A stretch of DNA of 64,000 nt from an uncultured Acidobacteriia bacterium (GCA_903900705.1 CAIUOG010000166.1:1-64000); one strand, 5' to 3'; shown: positions 42,310 to 51,755, counted from the first letter of the stretch. Notes: generated by a model from the sequence alone, not told the origin. A program made the numbers and translations.

Positions 42310-44811
42310 ATGACCAGCCTCCTGCCGGACTTCCGCTTCGCTCTTCGCGCCATCCGCCGCAGCCCGCTCTTCGCCACTGTCGCCATACTTTCTCTCGCGC
42401 TTGGCATTGGAGCGAATACCGCCATCTTCACCATCTTCGATCAGCTTCTGCTGCGGCGTCTGCCCGTCAAAGACCCGGAGAGCCTTGTCATGCTCTATCA
42501 GAAGGGCTCGCACAACGGCAGCAATATGGGCCCGCGCATGCAGTCTTATCCGATCTATCGCGACCTTCAGCAGAAAGGCGCGCCACTATCGGAGGTGATC
42601 TGCCGCCGTCTGGTCTCCGCATCGCTCAGCGCCTCCGCTCAGACGGAGCGCGTGGAGGCAGAACTCGTCTCCGGGAACTACTTCACCATGCTGGGGGTAA
42701 GGGCTGCGGCGGGCCGTCTGTTCAATTCGAAGGAAGACGATCAGGTGTATGAGGGCCACCCGGTTGTAGTGCTCAGTTACGATTACTGGGCGAGCCACTT
42801 CAACCGGAGTCAAAGTGTGATTGGCCAGAAGGTGCTGATCAACAACTACCCCATGACTGTTGTGGGCGTGTCGGCGCAGGGCTTCTCCGGGCTCGATCCG
42901 GCGGTTGCGCCACAGATCCGGGTTCCGATATTGATGATGCCGGTGCTCACGCCGGAGTGGGACTGGCTGAACATGGAAGACCGGCGTACGCGCTGGGTGC
43001 AGGTCTTCGCAAGGCTGAAGCGGGGCTTTACGGTCGAAAGCGCGCAGGCGCCGCTGCAGGTACTGTTCCATCAGGTTCGCGAATACGAATCCACATTACC
43101 CGCCGCCAAAGACTGGAGCGCTTATGAACGCCGGCAGTTCCTGCGCGGCACTATCCATGTGGAGAAGGCCGCCACGGGCTATTCGCAACTGCGGAACAGC
43201 TTTTCTACCGCGCTGATTGTGCTGATGTGCATGGTTGGCATGGTGCTGCTGATCGCCTGTGCGAATGTGGCGAATCTGCTGGTCGCGCGGGCCTTTGCGC
43301 GTCAGAAGGAGATCGCGGTACGACTTTCGGTGGGCGCCTCCCGCAGTCAGTTGATCCGGCAGTTGCTGGTGGAAAGCCTGGTGCTTTCATTGGCGGGCGG
43401 CATAGTGGGCGTAGGGCTCTCCGCGTTGATGACGCGGGGGTTGCTCGCACTGGTGCCCTCCGATTCCAGTCCGCTGCTGCTGCGGTCCACGCCGGACCTG
43501 CGGATTCTCGCATTTACTTTCGGTTTGACCGTCATCACCAGCCTTGTGTTCGGGCTGCTGCCGGCCATGCGCGCCAGCCGTCCCGATCTCTGGGGTACGC
43601 TCAAGGACGCGGCGGGCGCAGTCACCAGCAACGCCGGGTCCCTCTTCGTCCGCAAGGGGTTGGTGACGGCCCAGGTGGCTCTCAGCTTCCTCCTTCTCTT
43701 CGGGGCCGGGCTCTTCGTTCGCAGTCTGGGGAATCTGCAGGCCGCGAAGACAGGCTTTCATGATCCTGATAATCTGGTCACCTTTCAGCTCTCGCCTGCG
43801 TTGAACGGCTATGACGGTCCACGCACCGTGGCGCTCTATGAACAGTTGCTGGAGCGGCTCCGCGCGGCGCCTGGCATACGGGCGGCATCCTTTGCCGCCG
43901 TGCCGTTGTTGCACGGCGACGAGTGGGACAGCACCACGCAGGTGGAAGGGCATAAGTCAGGCGATGGCGAGGACATGCAGGCCTACATGAATGCGGTCGC
44001 GCCGGGATACTTTTCGACCATGGGTATCCCGTTGCTCGCGGGCCGCGACTTTGATCGCCGGGACGTGAAGAAGGACGCGAAGGTCGCGATCGTGAACGAG
44101 AGCTTTGCCCGGCACTTCTTTGGCGCACGCGGCGCGCTGGGCCGTCATCTCGGTCGTGGCAGAAAGACCGACAAGCTGGAGACCGAGATTGTCGGTGTCG
44201 TGGCCGACTCCCTGTTTGAGGGTCCCCGCGAAGGCATTCACCGGCAGGTTTTCGTGCCCGATTGGGGCAATGGCGGAGCGGCGTTTTATGTGCGCGCCGC
44301 CATACCGGCGCAGACCGTTTATGCGACGGTCCGGTCGCAGATTCGGGCGCTTGATTCTTCCTTGCCTGTTTACGAACTGAAGACGCTTGGGACGCAACTC
44401 GATGAGACGCTGCTCACGGAACGTCTGATCGCGCTGCTCTCGGCCGGCTTCGGGCTGCTGGCGACCGTGCTCGCGACGGTGGGACTCTATGGCGTGATGG
44501 CTTTCGTGGTGGCGCGACGCACGAAGGAGGTCGGCCTCCGGATGGCGCTGGGAGCACGGCGCGGCGCCGTCATCTGGCTGGTGATGAAAGAGGTGGTGGT
44601 GCTGATCCTGATCGGGCTGACCATCGGCGTGCCTTCCGCCATCGGGCTGGGGCGTCTGGTCTCAGCGCAACTTTACGGGATTCAGGCGAATGACCCGTGG
44701 ATCGCGACCGTCAGCATGGCGCTGCTGGTGGTGGCAGCGCTGCTGGCAGGGTTGGTTCCCGCGCGGCGCGCCAGCCGGATTGATCCGATTCTGGCGCTCC
44801 GCTACGAGTAG
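42310..44811 (+). CDS. ADOP-type ABC transporter permease (MacB/FtsX-like)
   Basis: This 833-residue inner-membrane protein has duplicated MacB-PCD plus FtsX units. Unit one has a TM near residues 15-40 (LFATVAILSLALGIGANTAI), a periplasmic domain (about 60-250), then three TMs (VLMCMVGMVLLIACANVANL, then LRILAFTFGLTVITSLVFGL). Unit two repeats the layout from about 430, ending LALRYE. The RRSPLF and GIGANTAIF openings are the hallmark of the acidobacterial duplicated orphan permease (ADOP) group, which lacks a neighbouring ATPase; none is seen here either. The role is unknown, perhaps export of lipids or peptides. The ATG at 42310 starts the protein directly. Confidence 0.92.
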   Translation: MTSLLPDFRFALRAIRRSPLFATVAILSLALGIGANTAIFTIFDQLLLRRLPVKDPESLVMLYQKGSHNGSNMGPRMQSYPIYRDLQQKGAPLSEVICRRLVSASLSASAQTERVEAELVSGNYFTMLGVRAAAGRLFNSKEDDQVYEGHPVVVLSYDYWASHFNRSQSVIGQKVLINNYPMTVVGVSAQGFSGLDPAVAPQIRVPILMMPVLTPEWDWLNMEDRRTRWVQVFARLKRGFTVESAQAPLQVLFHQVREYESTLPAAKDWSAYERRQFLRGTIHVEKAATGYSQLRNSFSTALIVLMCMVGMVLLIACANVANLLVARAFARQKEIAVRLSVGASRSQLIRQLLVESLVLSLAGGIVGVGLSALMTRGLLALVPSDSSPLLLRSTPDLRILAFTFGLTVITSLVFGLLPAMRASRPDLWGTLKDAAGAVTSNAGSLFVRKGLVTAQVALSFLLLFGAGLFVRSLGNLQAAKTGFHDPDNLVTFQLSPALNGYDGPRTVALYEQLLERLRAAPGIRAASFAAVPLLHGDEWDSTTQVEGHKSGDGEDMQAYMNAVAPGYFSTMGIPLLAGRDFDRRDVKKDAKVAIVNESFARHFFGARGALGRHLGRGRKTDKLETEIVGVVADSLFEGPREGIHRQVFVPDWGNGGAAFYVRAAIPAQTVYATVRSQIRALDSSLPVYELKTLGTQLDETLLTERLIALLSAGFGLLATVLATVGLYGVMAFVVARRTKEVGLRMALGARRGAVIWLVMKEVVVLILIGLTIGVPSAIGLGRLVSAQLYGIQANDPWIATVSMALLVVAALLAGLVPARRASRIDPILALRYE

Positions 44812-44816
44812 CTTCT

Positions 44817-45575
44817 CTAGCCGCGGCCCACAAAAGGCATGGTGTTCGCCATCACGGTCATGAACAGAACATTGGTGGCGAGAGGCAAGCCTGCCATGTA
44901 AAGCACCGCATCCGCGACGTTCTGAACGTCCATCCGCGGTTCGGCGGCGAGCTCTCCGTTGGCCTGCAGCACGCCCGCAGTCATGCGCTGCGTCATTTCA
45001 GTGGCGGCGTTGCCGATGTCGATCTGTCCGCAGCAGATGTCAAAGCCGCGGCAATCGAGCGAAATGGATTTCGTCAGGCCGGTAATGGCGTGCTTGGTGG
45101 CTGTGTAGGGCGCTGAATGCGGGCGGGGCGTGTGGGCGGAAATTGAGCCGTTGTTGATGATACGGCCGCCGCGCGGCTCCTGCGATTTCATCATCCGAAT
45201 GGCTTCCTGCGCGCACAGGAACGCACCGGTCAGATTCACGTTCAAAACAGCGCTCCACTGCGCGAAGGACAGGTCCTCCATGGGAATGGCCGGGGCTCCC
45301 ATGCCGGCATTATTGAAGAGCAGATCCAGGCGTCCGAAGCTCGCTTCCGTCGCAGCGAAAAGTGCCTTCACCGCTTCAGGCTGGCCGATGTCCACCGCGA
45401 AGGGCAGCATCTTCCCGCCTTCCGGTTTGGCCAGGGCGGCGGTCTTTTCCAGTTCTTCCATGCGGCGTCCGGCGAGCACCACAGAGTGTCCCGCGCCCTG
45501 CAACGCAAGGCTTGTGGCGCGTCCGATGCCGCTGCCGGCCCCGGTCACAAGCGCGATTTTATTGGTAATCGACAT
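44817..45575 (-). CDS. SDR-family oxidoreductase
   Basis: This 252-residue classical SDR has the cofactor loop TGAGSGIG, the NNAG motif (LLFNNAGMG), catalytic Ser in [11 protein letters not shown] and YxxxK as [10 protein letters not shown]. The basic residue at the end of strand 2 (LAGRR) suggests NADP preference. The C-terminal part [17 protein letters not shown] is typical of sepiapterin-reductase-like or general alcohol SDRs; the substrate is unknown. It is convergent with the ADOP permease gene (5-base gap). Only 24 bases separate it from the OmpA-type gene upstream on the same strand, so it may be a sixth, distal gene of that operon. Confidence 0.9.
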   Translation of the reverse strand: MSITNKIALVTGAGSGIGRATSLALQGAGHSVVLAGRRMEELEKTAALAKPEGGKMLPFAVDIGQPEAVKALFAATEASFGRLDLLFNNAGMGAPAIPMEDLSFAQWSAVLNVNLTGAFLCAQEAIRMMKSQEPRGGRIINNGSISAHTPRPHSAPYTATKHAITGLTKSISLDCRGFDICCGQIDIGNAATEMTQRMTAGVLQANGELAAEPRMDVQNVADAVLYMAGLPLATNVLFMTVMANTMPFVGRG

Positions 45576-45599
45576 AAATTTTACTGTTTTGTGGTGATT

Positions 45600-47093
45600 C
45601 TATTGTTTTGTAGTGAATGACACGCTGCGGTTGGTGCCGCGTTCCCAGTCGGAGGCGCCCGGCTTCTGGCCTTCGGCAACTGCCGTCATGCGGGCCGCTG
45701 GAATCTCCTGTAGCAGCAGAGCCTCCAACACCCTCTGGGCGCGGTCGAGGGACAATTTGTTATTCGTATCCTGCTTACCCACTTCGTCGGCCCGCCCCGT
45801 TACCAGAATCAGCGCATCCGGTTTGAGTCGCAGCAGGCGGCGGATGGCCACGGTGGCTTCATCAATGCGCCGCGCTTCTCCTACGGGCAGCTTCGAACTG
45901 CCCGCGTCGAAGCGGACGCGCAGTTCTTCCAGTTGCTCCCGTGCGGTGTCAATTTCACGCTGTTTGGCGAATAGGGAATTCAGGGATAAGTAGGGCTGGA
46001 ACTCAAATCGCACGCCCTCGTGTTTGGGCTGCGGCGCGAGGGGATCTTTCAGCCCGTTCACAATCCAATCCGAGCCGCGCTTTTCCACGCCGGTGATCAC
46101 GAGGCCAGGCTGGCGGCGGAGGGAATCGAAATAATCGTTCCAGCGGTTCTGTTGCCGAACGCGGTAGCCGAAGATGCCCGCGATCAGCAGCACAGCCATG
46201 CACGCCGCCGCCCAGACAGGCCAGGAACTCTGCTTTCTGCCGGGCGCGGACTGCCCCAGCAGGCAGGCCTGCAGCAGTGGCTGGGCCGGTTCAAAAATGC
46301 TGGTATCGTCCTGTTTGAACTGGTCCAGTTCCGCATACAACTGCTCATGCACCTTGTCGATAGCGGTCCGGAAGACGCCTTTCAGTTCCGGGGGCGCGGT
46401 GCCGCTGACGGCTCCCACGACAAGCGCCTTCGGACCGTACTGAATCCAGAGCTTGAAGCGGCCGGTATCGACGGTTTCCAGATCCTGCCCACCCTCGGTG
46501 AACGAGTCGCTGAAGAAATCCTGAATTGCCGTAAGCATGCCGGAAATCATGTCGGCATCCTTCAGCACCGAGCCCTGGGCGGCCACATGCTGCAACAGGA
46601 GTCCACTCTTCCGGTGGATCAGAAAGACCTGTTCCACGGAGTACAGCAGACTGCGCGTGAGCAGAATCTCGCTGAAAGACTTGCCGGTCACAAGCGCCTC
46701 GATGCGCCATTGAAGGCCGCGCAGAGATACGCTTTTTTCGACGATCTGATTCAGCGTTTCGGCAAACTCCGCTATCGACGCCGCTATCGACTTCCGGATG
46801 GCGGGGCCAATCACTGGAAAAATAGCATCGGCCAGTTCCTTCGGATGTTTGCGGACCGAACTTTCGAAGGCCTTTTCGAAAACGGGTTCAAGCGCTTCGC
46901 GCAGTGCTTTCGGCTTTGCGTTCCGGATGGAATCGGGCAGCACCCGCGCGACCTCCGCCGCGCGTTTCCGCGGATCGTCGAGCCTGTCTTCGATTGTCGC
47001 GATGCGATCGACGTCCGGCCCGACCAGCAGTTGATGGAGTTCGGCGAAATCGGTACTGTTCAGGGCCCCGTCGTTACCGGCGGGATCGGGCAT
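45600..47093 (-). CDS. OmpA-domain membrane protein with cytoplasmic longin/roadblock-like segment
   Basis: This 497-residue protein has a cytoplasmic N-terminus, one TM at 291-310 (WPVWAAACMAVLLIAGIFGY) and a periplasmic part. The periplasmic part has a BON-like stretch (329-352, PGLVITGVEKRGSDWIVNG) and a C-terminal OmpA peptidoglycan-binding domain (395-497: VTGRADEVGKQDTNNKLSLD, then RAQRVLEALLL). Residues about 50-145 are helical. Residues about 150-255 (VEQVFLIHRKSGLLLQHV, GMLTAIQDFFSDSF, FKLWIQYGPKALVVGAVSG, then an amphipathic helix) look like a roadblock/longin fold, the class that binds MglA/Rab GTPases; this is my inference. It is the last core gene of the GTPase operon, 1 base after the coiled-coil gene. 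Confidence 0.85.
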   Translation of the reverse strand: MPDPAGNDGALNSTDFAELHQLLVGPDVDRIATIEDRLDDPRKRAAEVARVLPDSIRNAKPKALREALEPVFEKAFESSVRKHPKELADAIFPVIGPAIRKSIAASIAEFAETLNQIVEKSVSLRGLQWRIEALVTGKSFSEILLTRSLLYSVEQVFLIHRKSGLLLQHVAAQGSVLKDADMISGMLTAIQDFFSDSFTEGGQDLETVDTGRFKLWIQYGPKALVVGAVSGTAPPELKGVFRTAIDKVHEQLYAELDQFKQDDTSIFEPAQPLLQACLLGQSAPGRKQSSWPVWAAACMAVLLIAGIFGYRVRQQNRWNDYFDSLRRQPGLVITGVEKRGSDWIVNGLKDPLAPQPKHEGVRFEFQPYLSLNSLFAKQREIDTAREQLEELRVRFDAGSSKLPVGEARRIDEATVAIRRLLRLKPDALILVTGRADEVGKQDTNNKLSLDRAQRVLEALLLQEIPAARMTAVAEGQKPGASDWERGTNRSVSFTTKQ

Positions 47094-47094
47094 C

Positions 47095-47886
47095 TTACTC
47101 TTCCGAACCCGGGATACGGAACTGATCGCTCAGGCGAAGCGCCACTTCGGTGAAAAGAGTGGCCAGTGCGGCGCGATCTGTCTTGCCGTCTTTCAGTTCG
47201 TGGTACCGCTTTTCGAGCAGGCCAACAATCTGCTCCTGCGTCAGCTTGATCTCGTCGGCAAGTTCGCGCGCCTGGCTCATCAACTGGCTGCGGAGTTCGC
47301 GTTCGACGGAAGAACTGCGGTCATCCAGGTCGCGAATGCGGCGGCTCAGCGAATCACTGAGTTCCTTGAGTTCGCGCGACTGCTGCGCCACGTTGTCCAG
47401 CCGTTCATCGCGCTCGGCTTTGAAGCGCGCCTGAATGGACTCGAATTCCTTGCGGACGTACGCCTCCAGCTGTTCAAAGCGTCGGCGGTTGGTCTCACGG
47501 ATCTCCGCGTTTTCCTTGACCAGCGTTTCTTCGAGGCGGGCGAAGCGGGACTCATAGTCGCGCATCTGGGAACCGAAGAGAATGTCGCGGATTTTATCCA
47601 CATTTCCCGCCCCGCCCCGCAGGACCTGGGACCGGTCGAGATCCGAGCCGAGTGGCGACTGAAATTGATCTGGTGAGCTCATGGGTTTGGGTTCTTCCTT
47701 TACGGTAACGGTGACCGGCGCAATGGCAACGGGCGTCTCTGTCGATATTACTTTACGTTCGGACGGGGCCTGGGGGACAGCCGGTTTGTCCGGACTCTTT
47801 ACAGCGGCTTTCTTTGCGGCCGCGTTCCGGGAGGGCTTCCCCTTTTTGGCGGGTTTGGCTTTTGTTTTGGCTTTCACCGGTTTCAT
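47095..47886 (-). CDS. Coiled-coil protein with Lys/Ala/Pro-rich N-terminus
   Basis: This 263-residue protein has no signal peptide. Residues 1-75 are low complexity, rich in Lys, Ala and Pro (MKPVKAKTKAKPAKKGKPS), perhaps binding nucleic acid or the membrane surface. Residues about 100-230 are a long charged coiled coil (SRFARLEETLVKENAEIRET, then KAERDERLDNVAQQ and RDLDDRSSSVERELRSQ). The end (AALATLFTEVALRLSDQFRI) is helical. No known family or enzymatic motif is seen. It overlaps the MBL-receiver gene stop by 4 bases and precedes the OmpA gene by 1 base, so it is most likely a structural or scaffold member of the operon. Confidence 0.82.
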   Translation of the reverse strand: MKPVKAKTKAKPAKKGKPSRNAAAKKAAVKSPDKPAVPQAPSERKVISTETPVAIAPVTVTVKEEPKPMSSPDQFQSPLGSDLDRSQVLRGGAGNVDKIRDILFGSQMRDYESRFARLEETLVKENAEIRETNRRRFEQLEAYVRKEFESIQARFKAERDERLDNVAQQSRELKELSDSLSRRIRDLDDRSSSVERELRSQLMSQARELADEIKLTQEQIVGLLEKRYHELKDGKTDRAALATLFTEVALRLSDQFRIPGSEE

Positions 47887-49232
47887 TGCGGTTGCCCCTG
47901 ATGGCCGGCCCGCGCGACGCAGGAGCGAATCCTCGCGTCGAGCTGGGGTGGAGTAAAAGGTTTGGCCAGGAAATCCGTCGCGCCCATTTCGAAGCTTTTT
48001 CGGGCGCTTTCCTCGTCGCCGTGCGCGGTCAGAACAATGACCGGAATGTTCTTCGTCGACTCGTGGGAACGAAGGCGGCTGAGCACCTGGTGTCCATCGA
48101 TGACCGGCATAAAGAGATCGAGCAGGATGAGGTCGGGCCGGGTGTCCGTGCCATCACCGAGCAGCGCATCCAAAGCGTCCTGACCCGATTCCTTTTCGAT
48201 CACCCGATGGCCGGCGCGCGTCAATGCTTTCCGGGCGAGGAAGCGGAGGTCCTCATCGTCATCGACCACCATCACCAGAAGGTGCGAGCCTGTTTCCTGA
48301 TCGGAGGCGGCAACGGTGTTGACTCTGAGATGCGGCCCGGGGGCGGTTATGAAAGACTCTTCATACCCTTCACGGGCGCAGTGGATCTGAATGGGCGAAC
48401 CGAGGGCGGCGGCGATGGCGCGGGACTTGGCCTCTATTCCGTCGAGGAAGTCATCGCTGTGCGTGGGGTCGTGGTGCGTGAGGAAGAGGTTCTTCACATT
48501 CGCCGCAACGGCCATCTGCGTAACGTAAGAATACGTACTGTGGCCCCAGTTCTTTTTTGCCGGATATTCTTCCGGAGTGTACTGGCAATCATGGATCACG
48601 ACATCGGCATTTTCCATAAATGCGGCATGGCGACGGTCCCCATCATGCAGGATCGCGTCCAGCTTGCCGGGTGGAACATCGGTGCGCCACAGGCTTTCCC
48701 AATATGGCTCGTGGTCGCAGAGGTAAAGTACGGAAACCCCGTCTGCCTCGATGCGGTAGCCCAGCGCGATGGCCGGGTGATTGAGGAACTGCGCGGAAAC
48801 GCGTACTCCGTTGAGTTCGTGAACTCCTTCGTTGAGATCCAGGTACTCGATCCGCGCGCCCAGTTGTTCCAGTTCTACAGGAAAGTAGGTGAATTCCATC
48901 TGACCCGCCAATACATCGGGCAGGGAAGTGTTGGCTCCCCGGGGACCGCAGACCGTAATCTGGTTGCCCGGAATAAAGAGCGGCGCGAAGAACGGGAAGC
49001 CCTGGATGTGGTCCCAGTGCGTATGGCTCAGCAGGATGGTTGCCTGAATCGGTTTGGGCGCATTGGCCAGCAGCCAGCCTCCCAGCGGACGGGCGCCCGT
49101 GCCGCAGTCCAGAATAAATCGCTGCCCCGCGTTCGTCACAACCTCAACGCAGGACGTGTTGCCGCCATACCGGATAGTGGATTGGCCGGGTGTGGCAATG
49201 GATCCTCGTGTTCCCCAAAAGCGTACAAGCAT
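47883..49232 (-). CDS. Metallo-beta-lactamase-fold hydrolase fused to a receiver domain
   Basis: This 449-residue protein. Residues 1-300 are a metallo-beta-lactamase fold with the metal motif SHTHWDHIQG (HxHxDH), the FWGTRGSIATPG opening, HDCQYTPEEY (bridging Asp area) and LFLTHHDPTHSDD. This subgroup resembles class II cyclic-nucleotide phosphodiesterases and phosphoryl-hydrolase-like MBL proteins. Residues about 320-440 are a complete receiver: VDDDEDLRF, phospho-Asp in LILLDLFMPVIDG, VLTAHGDEE and LAKPFTPP. It is therefore an enzyme-output response regulator, probably phosphorylated via the HPt of the kinase encoded immediately upstream (2-base gap). It is cytoplasmic; the substrate is unknown. 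Confidence 0.9.
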   Translation of the reverse strand: MLVRFWGTRGSIATPGQSTIRYGGNTSCVEVVTNAGQRFILDCGTGARPLGGWLLANAPKPIQATILLSHTHWDHIQGFPFFAPLFIPGNQITVCGPRGANTSLPDVLAGQMEFTYFPVELEQLGARIEYLDLNEGVHELNGVRVSAQFLNHPAIALGYRIEADGVSVLYLCDHEPYWESLWRTDVPPGKLDAILHDGDRRHAAFMENADVVIHDCQYTPEEYPAKKNWGHSTYSYVTQMAVAANVKNLFLTHHDPTHSDDFLDGIEAKSRAIAAALGSPIQIHCAREGYEESFITAPGPHLRVNTVAASDQETGSHLLVMVVDDDEDLRFLARKALTRAGHRVIEKESGQDALDALLGDGTDTRPDLILLDLFMPVIDGHQVLSRLRSHESTKNIPVIVLTAHGDEESARKSFEMGATDFLAKPFTPPQLDARIRSCVARAGHQGQPQ

Positions 49233-49234
49233 AT

Positions 49235-51151
49235 TCAGGCTTTCCTGTACTCTAACTCGACTGAACCCAGATATCGAGTCAATTCATCCAGTTTGACAGC
49301 AATTTCTTCACTCTGCTGGCTGGCGGCCGCCTTTTCGAGCGCGGCGCCCAGGGCGGTGAGTTCCTCGAAGCCATAGCCCGAGCCAGTGCCCTTCATCTTG
49401 TGTCCCAGATTTCGGATTGCGGAGAAGTCTCCTGTAGCGAGTGCCTGGCGATACAGCGAAACTTCCGCGCGCCGTTTATCAAGATAGCCGGGGACTACGT
49501 CAGCCATGTCTTCGTCAATTGTCACGAGGATCTTATCCTGCGCAGGCGGCGGCATTTGTGGCTCCGCCGGGGCATAGCGGGCCAGCGCTTCCAGCAATGT
49601 TGTATTGCGAATGGGCTTGGTGAGGGTCTCGGTAAAGCCGGAGTTTGCTCCGCGTTGCGCCATATCCGCAAATGCGTGGGCTGTGAGCGCCAGCACAGGA
49701 GTGGCTTTGCGGTTTTCCGCCTTTTCGAGCGAACGGATTTCGCGGGTGGCCATGAAGCCGTCCATTACGGGCATTTCAACATCCATGAGGACGGCGTCAT
49801 AGGAGTTACGGCGGAACAGTTCCACGGCTTCAGCGCCGTTTTCCGCGATGTCGATCACGCAGCCACGCCGCTTGAGGTAGGAGAGGATCAGGAAGCGGTT
49901 GTCCTCTGAATCGTCCGCCATGAGGATTCGCATGCCGGTGAGCGGCTGGCTCGTTACCGAAGGCGGCGCCACGGGTTGCTGTTCCGCCACGGCGTCAGGG
50001 CCACTTGCGGGTAAACCCTCTGGAACAACAAGGTTTGCCGTGAAGTAAAACGTGCTGCCCTGGCCGACCGTACTTTCCACCCAGATGCGACCGCCCATCA
50101 GTTCCACCAGTTGTCGGGAGATGGAGAGGCCGAGGCCGGTGCCGCCGTATTGTCGCGTGGTGGAAGTATCGGCCTGTGTGAAGTTTTCGAAGACGGAATC
50201 GAGCTTTTCCGGTGGGATGCCGATGCCCGTGTCCCGCACGCCGAAACGAAGGCGACCGGGAGTCCGATCCGCGGGGTCCTGTTCCACGAGGATTTCAATG
50301 CCGCCCTGGTGGGTGAACTTAATTGAGTTGCCAAGCAGGTTGATCAGGATCTGACGCAACCGGTTCGGGTCGCCCTGAAGATGCACCGGAACGCCGTCAG
50401 CGATGTTCCGGCGCAGCCAAAGCCCTTTGCGGGTGGCGCGGAGTTCCACCACTTCCAGGGCTCGGGCGATCACGTCCCGCAGGTCCAGCCCGACTTGTTC
50501 GAGTTCCACCTTACCGGATTCCACTTTTGCGAGATCCAGAATATCGTTAATCAGTTCGAGAAGTGCGACGCCGTTGCGCTGAGAGACCTCGACGCAACGC
50601 TTTTGTTCGGCCGTGAGGTCCGTGGCGGAAAGCACGTCGGCCATGCCGATGATGGCGTTGAGCGGTGTGCGGATCTCATGGCTCATGCGGGCGAGGAAGT
50701 CGCTTTTGGCCTGGGTGGCGCGTTCGAGTTCGCGGCTGAGACGCTCGATCTTTTCCTTCTGAATCTGGACGTCGTGATCGGATTGCTGCAGCCGGTGCAG
50801 GTCCGCGGGAAGCGACTTCAGCACGAGGAATCGCCGGCCTTCGGACAGCGCGGCGACGGCCTGCAGATAGCGGTCCTGGCCAGTGGAATCCGTCTCGGTC
50901 CAGACGTCCGATTCGCCCTCCCAGACGTCGAGACCAGGCAGGAAGAGTTCCAGCATCGGGTACTGATCGCAGAGATCCACCGGGATACCGGCGGGGAGGC
51001 CGAGCCACGCGGGCAACGCACCCACAGGGTGGCCGACGAAGCCTGGCCCGGTTACTTCAAAGACGGCAAGATCAAGCGCGGCCGGCAGGTTGGCAAGCGC
51101 CAGTGTCCTGGCTGCGTCCCCGCCCGGATTAGTCATCATCGTCGTCGTCAT
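49235..51151 (-). CDS. Hybrid histidine kinase with receiver and HPt domains
   Basis: This 638-residue soluble kinase. Residues 20-115 form a divergent PAS-like sensor ([19 protein letters not shown]). A coiled coil (120-150) leads to HisKA with phospho-His at 158 ([18 protein letters not shown]). HATPase motifs are [27 protein letters not shown] and [14 protein letters not shown] receiver (about 415-530: [35 protein letters not shown]) and an HPt (about 560-625, [18 protein letters not shown]) complete a phosphorelay. No TM is seen, so it senses inside the cell. Its start ([11 protein letters not shown]) lies inside the end of the GTPase gene, a 23-base overlap, so translation is probably coupled. 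Confidence 0.93.
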   Translation of the reverse strand: MTTTMMTNPGGDAARTLALANLPAALDLAVFEVTGPGFVGHPVGALPAWLGLPAGIPVDLCDQYPMLELFLPGLDVWEGESDVWTETDSTGQDRYLQAVAALSEGRRFLVLKSLPADLHRLQQSDHDVQIQKEKIERLSRELERATQAKSDFLARMSHEIRTPLNAIIGMADVLSATDLTAEQKRCVEVSQRNGVALLELINDILDLAKVESGKVELEQVGLDLRDVIARALEVVELRATRKGLWLRRNIADGVPVHLQGDPNRLRQILINLLGNSIKFTHQGGIEILVEQDPADRTPGRLRFGVRDTGIGIPPEKLDSVFENFTQADTSTTRQYGGTGLGLSISRQLVELMGGRIWVESTVGQGSTFYFTANLVVPEGLPASGPDAVAEQQPVAPPSVTSQPLTGMRILMADDSEDNRFLILSYLKRRGCVIDIAENGAEAVELFRRNSYDAVLMDVEMPVMDGFMATREIRSLEKAENRKATPVLALTAHAFADMAQRGANSGFTETLTKPIRNTTLLEALARYAPAEPQMPPPAQDKILVTIDEDMADVVPGYLDKRRAEVSLYRQALATGDFSAIRNLGHKMKGTGSGYGFEELTALGAALEKAAASQQSEEIAVKLDELTRYLGSVELEYRKA

Positions 51152-51650
51152 CGCCGGCCTGGATTATACGGGTAGTCAGGCCGAGGAAGGCCTCCTCCAC
51201 ATGATCGCCGGTTTTGGCACTGGTTTCGAGGATTGTCCAGCCGGCGGCGCGCAGTTCGTCCCAGGTGGCCTCCGGGATCTCCCACTCGCTGCGGAGGTCG
51301 ACTTTATTCACAAGAAGGATGAAGGGCTGGTTGCCGATTTCGTTCTCGACGCGTTGCTGAATGCTGCGGGCCACTTCAAGCGTTTTCGACCGCGTCCCAT
51401 CCATCACAAGCAGATAGCCGGCCGCATCCCGGACCTGGTTGAGTTTAACCGGCGCGCCATCTTCCTCGCCAGCCATGTCCCAGATCATGAGCGTGACTTC
51501 TTCGCCATTCAGCGGGAAGGTCTTTTTGTCGATCTTCACGCCCACCGTGGTGTGGTACTTGTCCGAGAACATACTGTGGACAAACCGGGCCACGAGGCTG
51601 GTTTTGCCGACTCCGAAGGAGCCGAGGAGGCAGATCTTCTTCTTCAGCAT
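51129..51650 (-). CDS. Rab/Ras-like small GTPase
   Basis: This 173-residue small GTPase has all G motifs: P-loop GSFGVGKTS (10-18), switch I TTVGVKID (Thr 34/35), WDMAGEE (57-63), NKVD (115-118) and SAK (144-146). It is closer in length and switch I sequence to Rab proteins than to MglA. In the third motif the catalytic Gln (Gln61 of Ras) is Glu62, so intrinsic hydrolysis should be weak and a GTPase-activating partner likely. There is no C-terminal lipid box; instead the tail is GDDDDDDD. It heads the operon with the hybrid kinase (23-base overlap) and is divergent from the carbonic anhydrase. A cytoplasmic switch is inferred. Confidence 0.92.
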   Translation of the reverse strand: MLKKKICLLGSFGVGKTSLVARFVHSMFSDKYHTTVGVKIDKKTFPLNGEEVTLMIWDMAGEEDGAPVKLNQVRDAAGYLLVMDGTRSKTLEVARSIQQRVENEIGNQPFILLVNKVDLRSEWEIPEATWDELRAAGWTILETSAKTGDHVEEAFLGLTTRIIQAGDDDDDDD

Positions 51651-51755
51651 TTTGAGTTACCAGAGTATAACGGCACTATCGGGCGCGAAGTGCGCATTCG
51701 GCGACCAGCCTCCATACCGGCTGTCAGCGTAGCATGGAGCTTGCGGCTCTACTGA

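Noticed and set aside
47814-49376. A 520-codon open frame opposite the MBL-receiver gene
   Set aside because: It is antisense to a gene with complete catalytic motifs and shows no domain or signal of its own.
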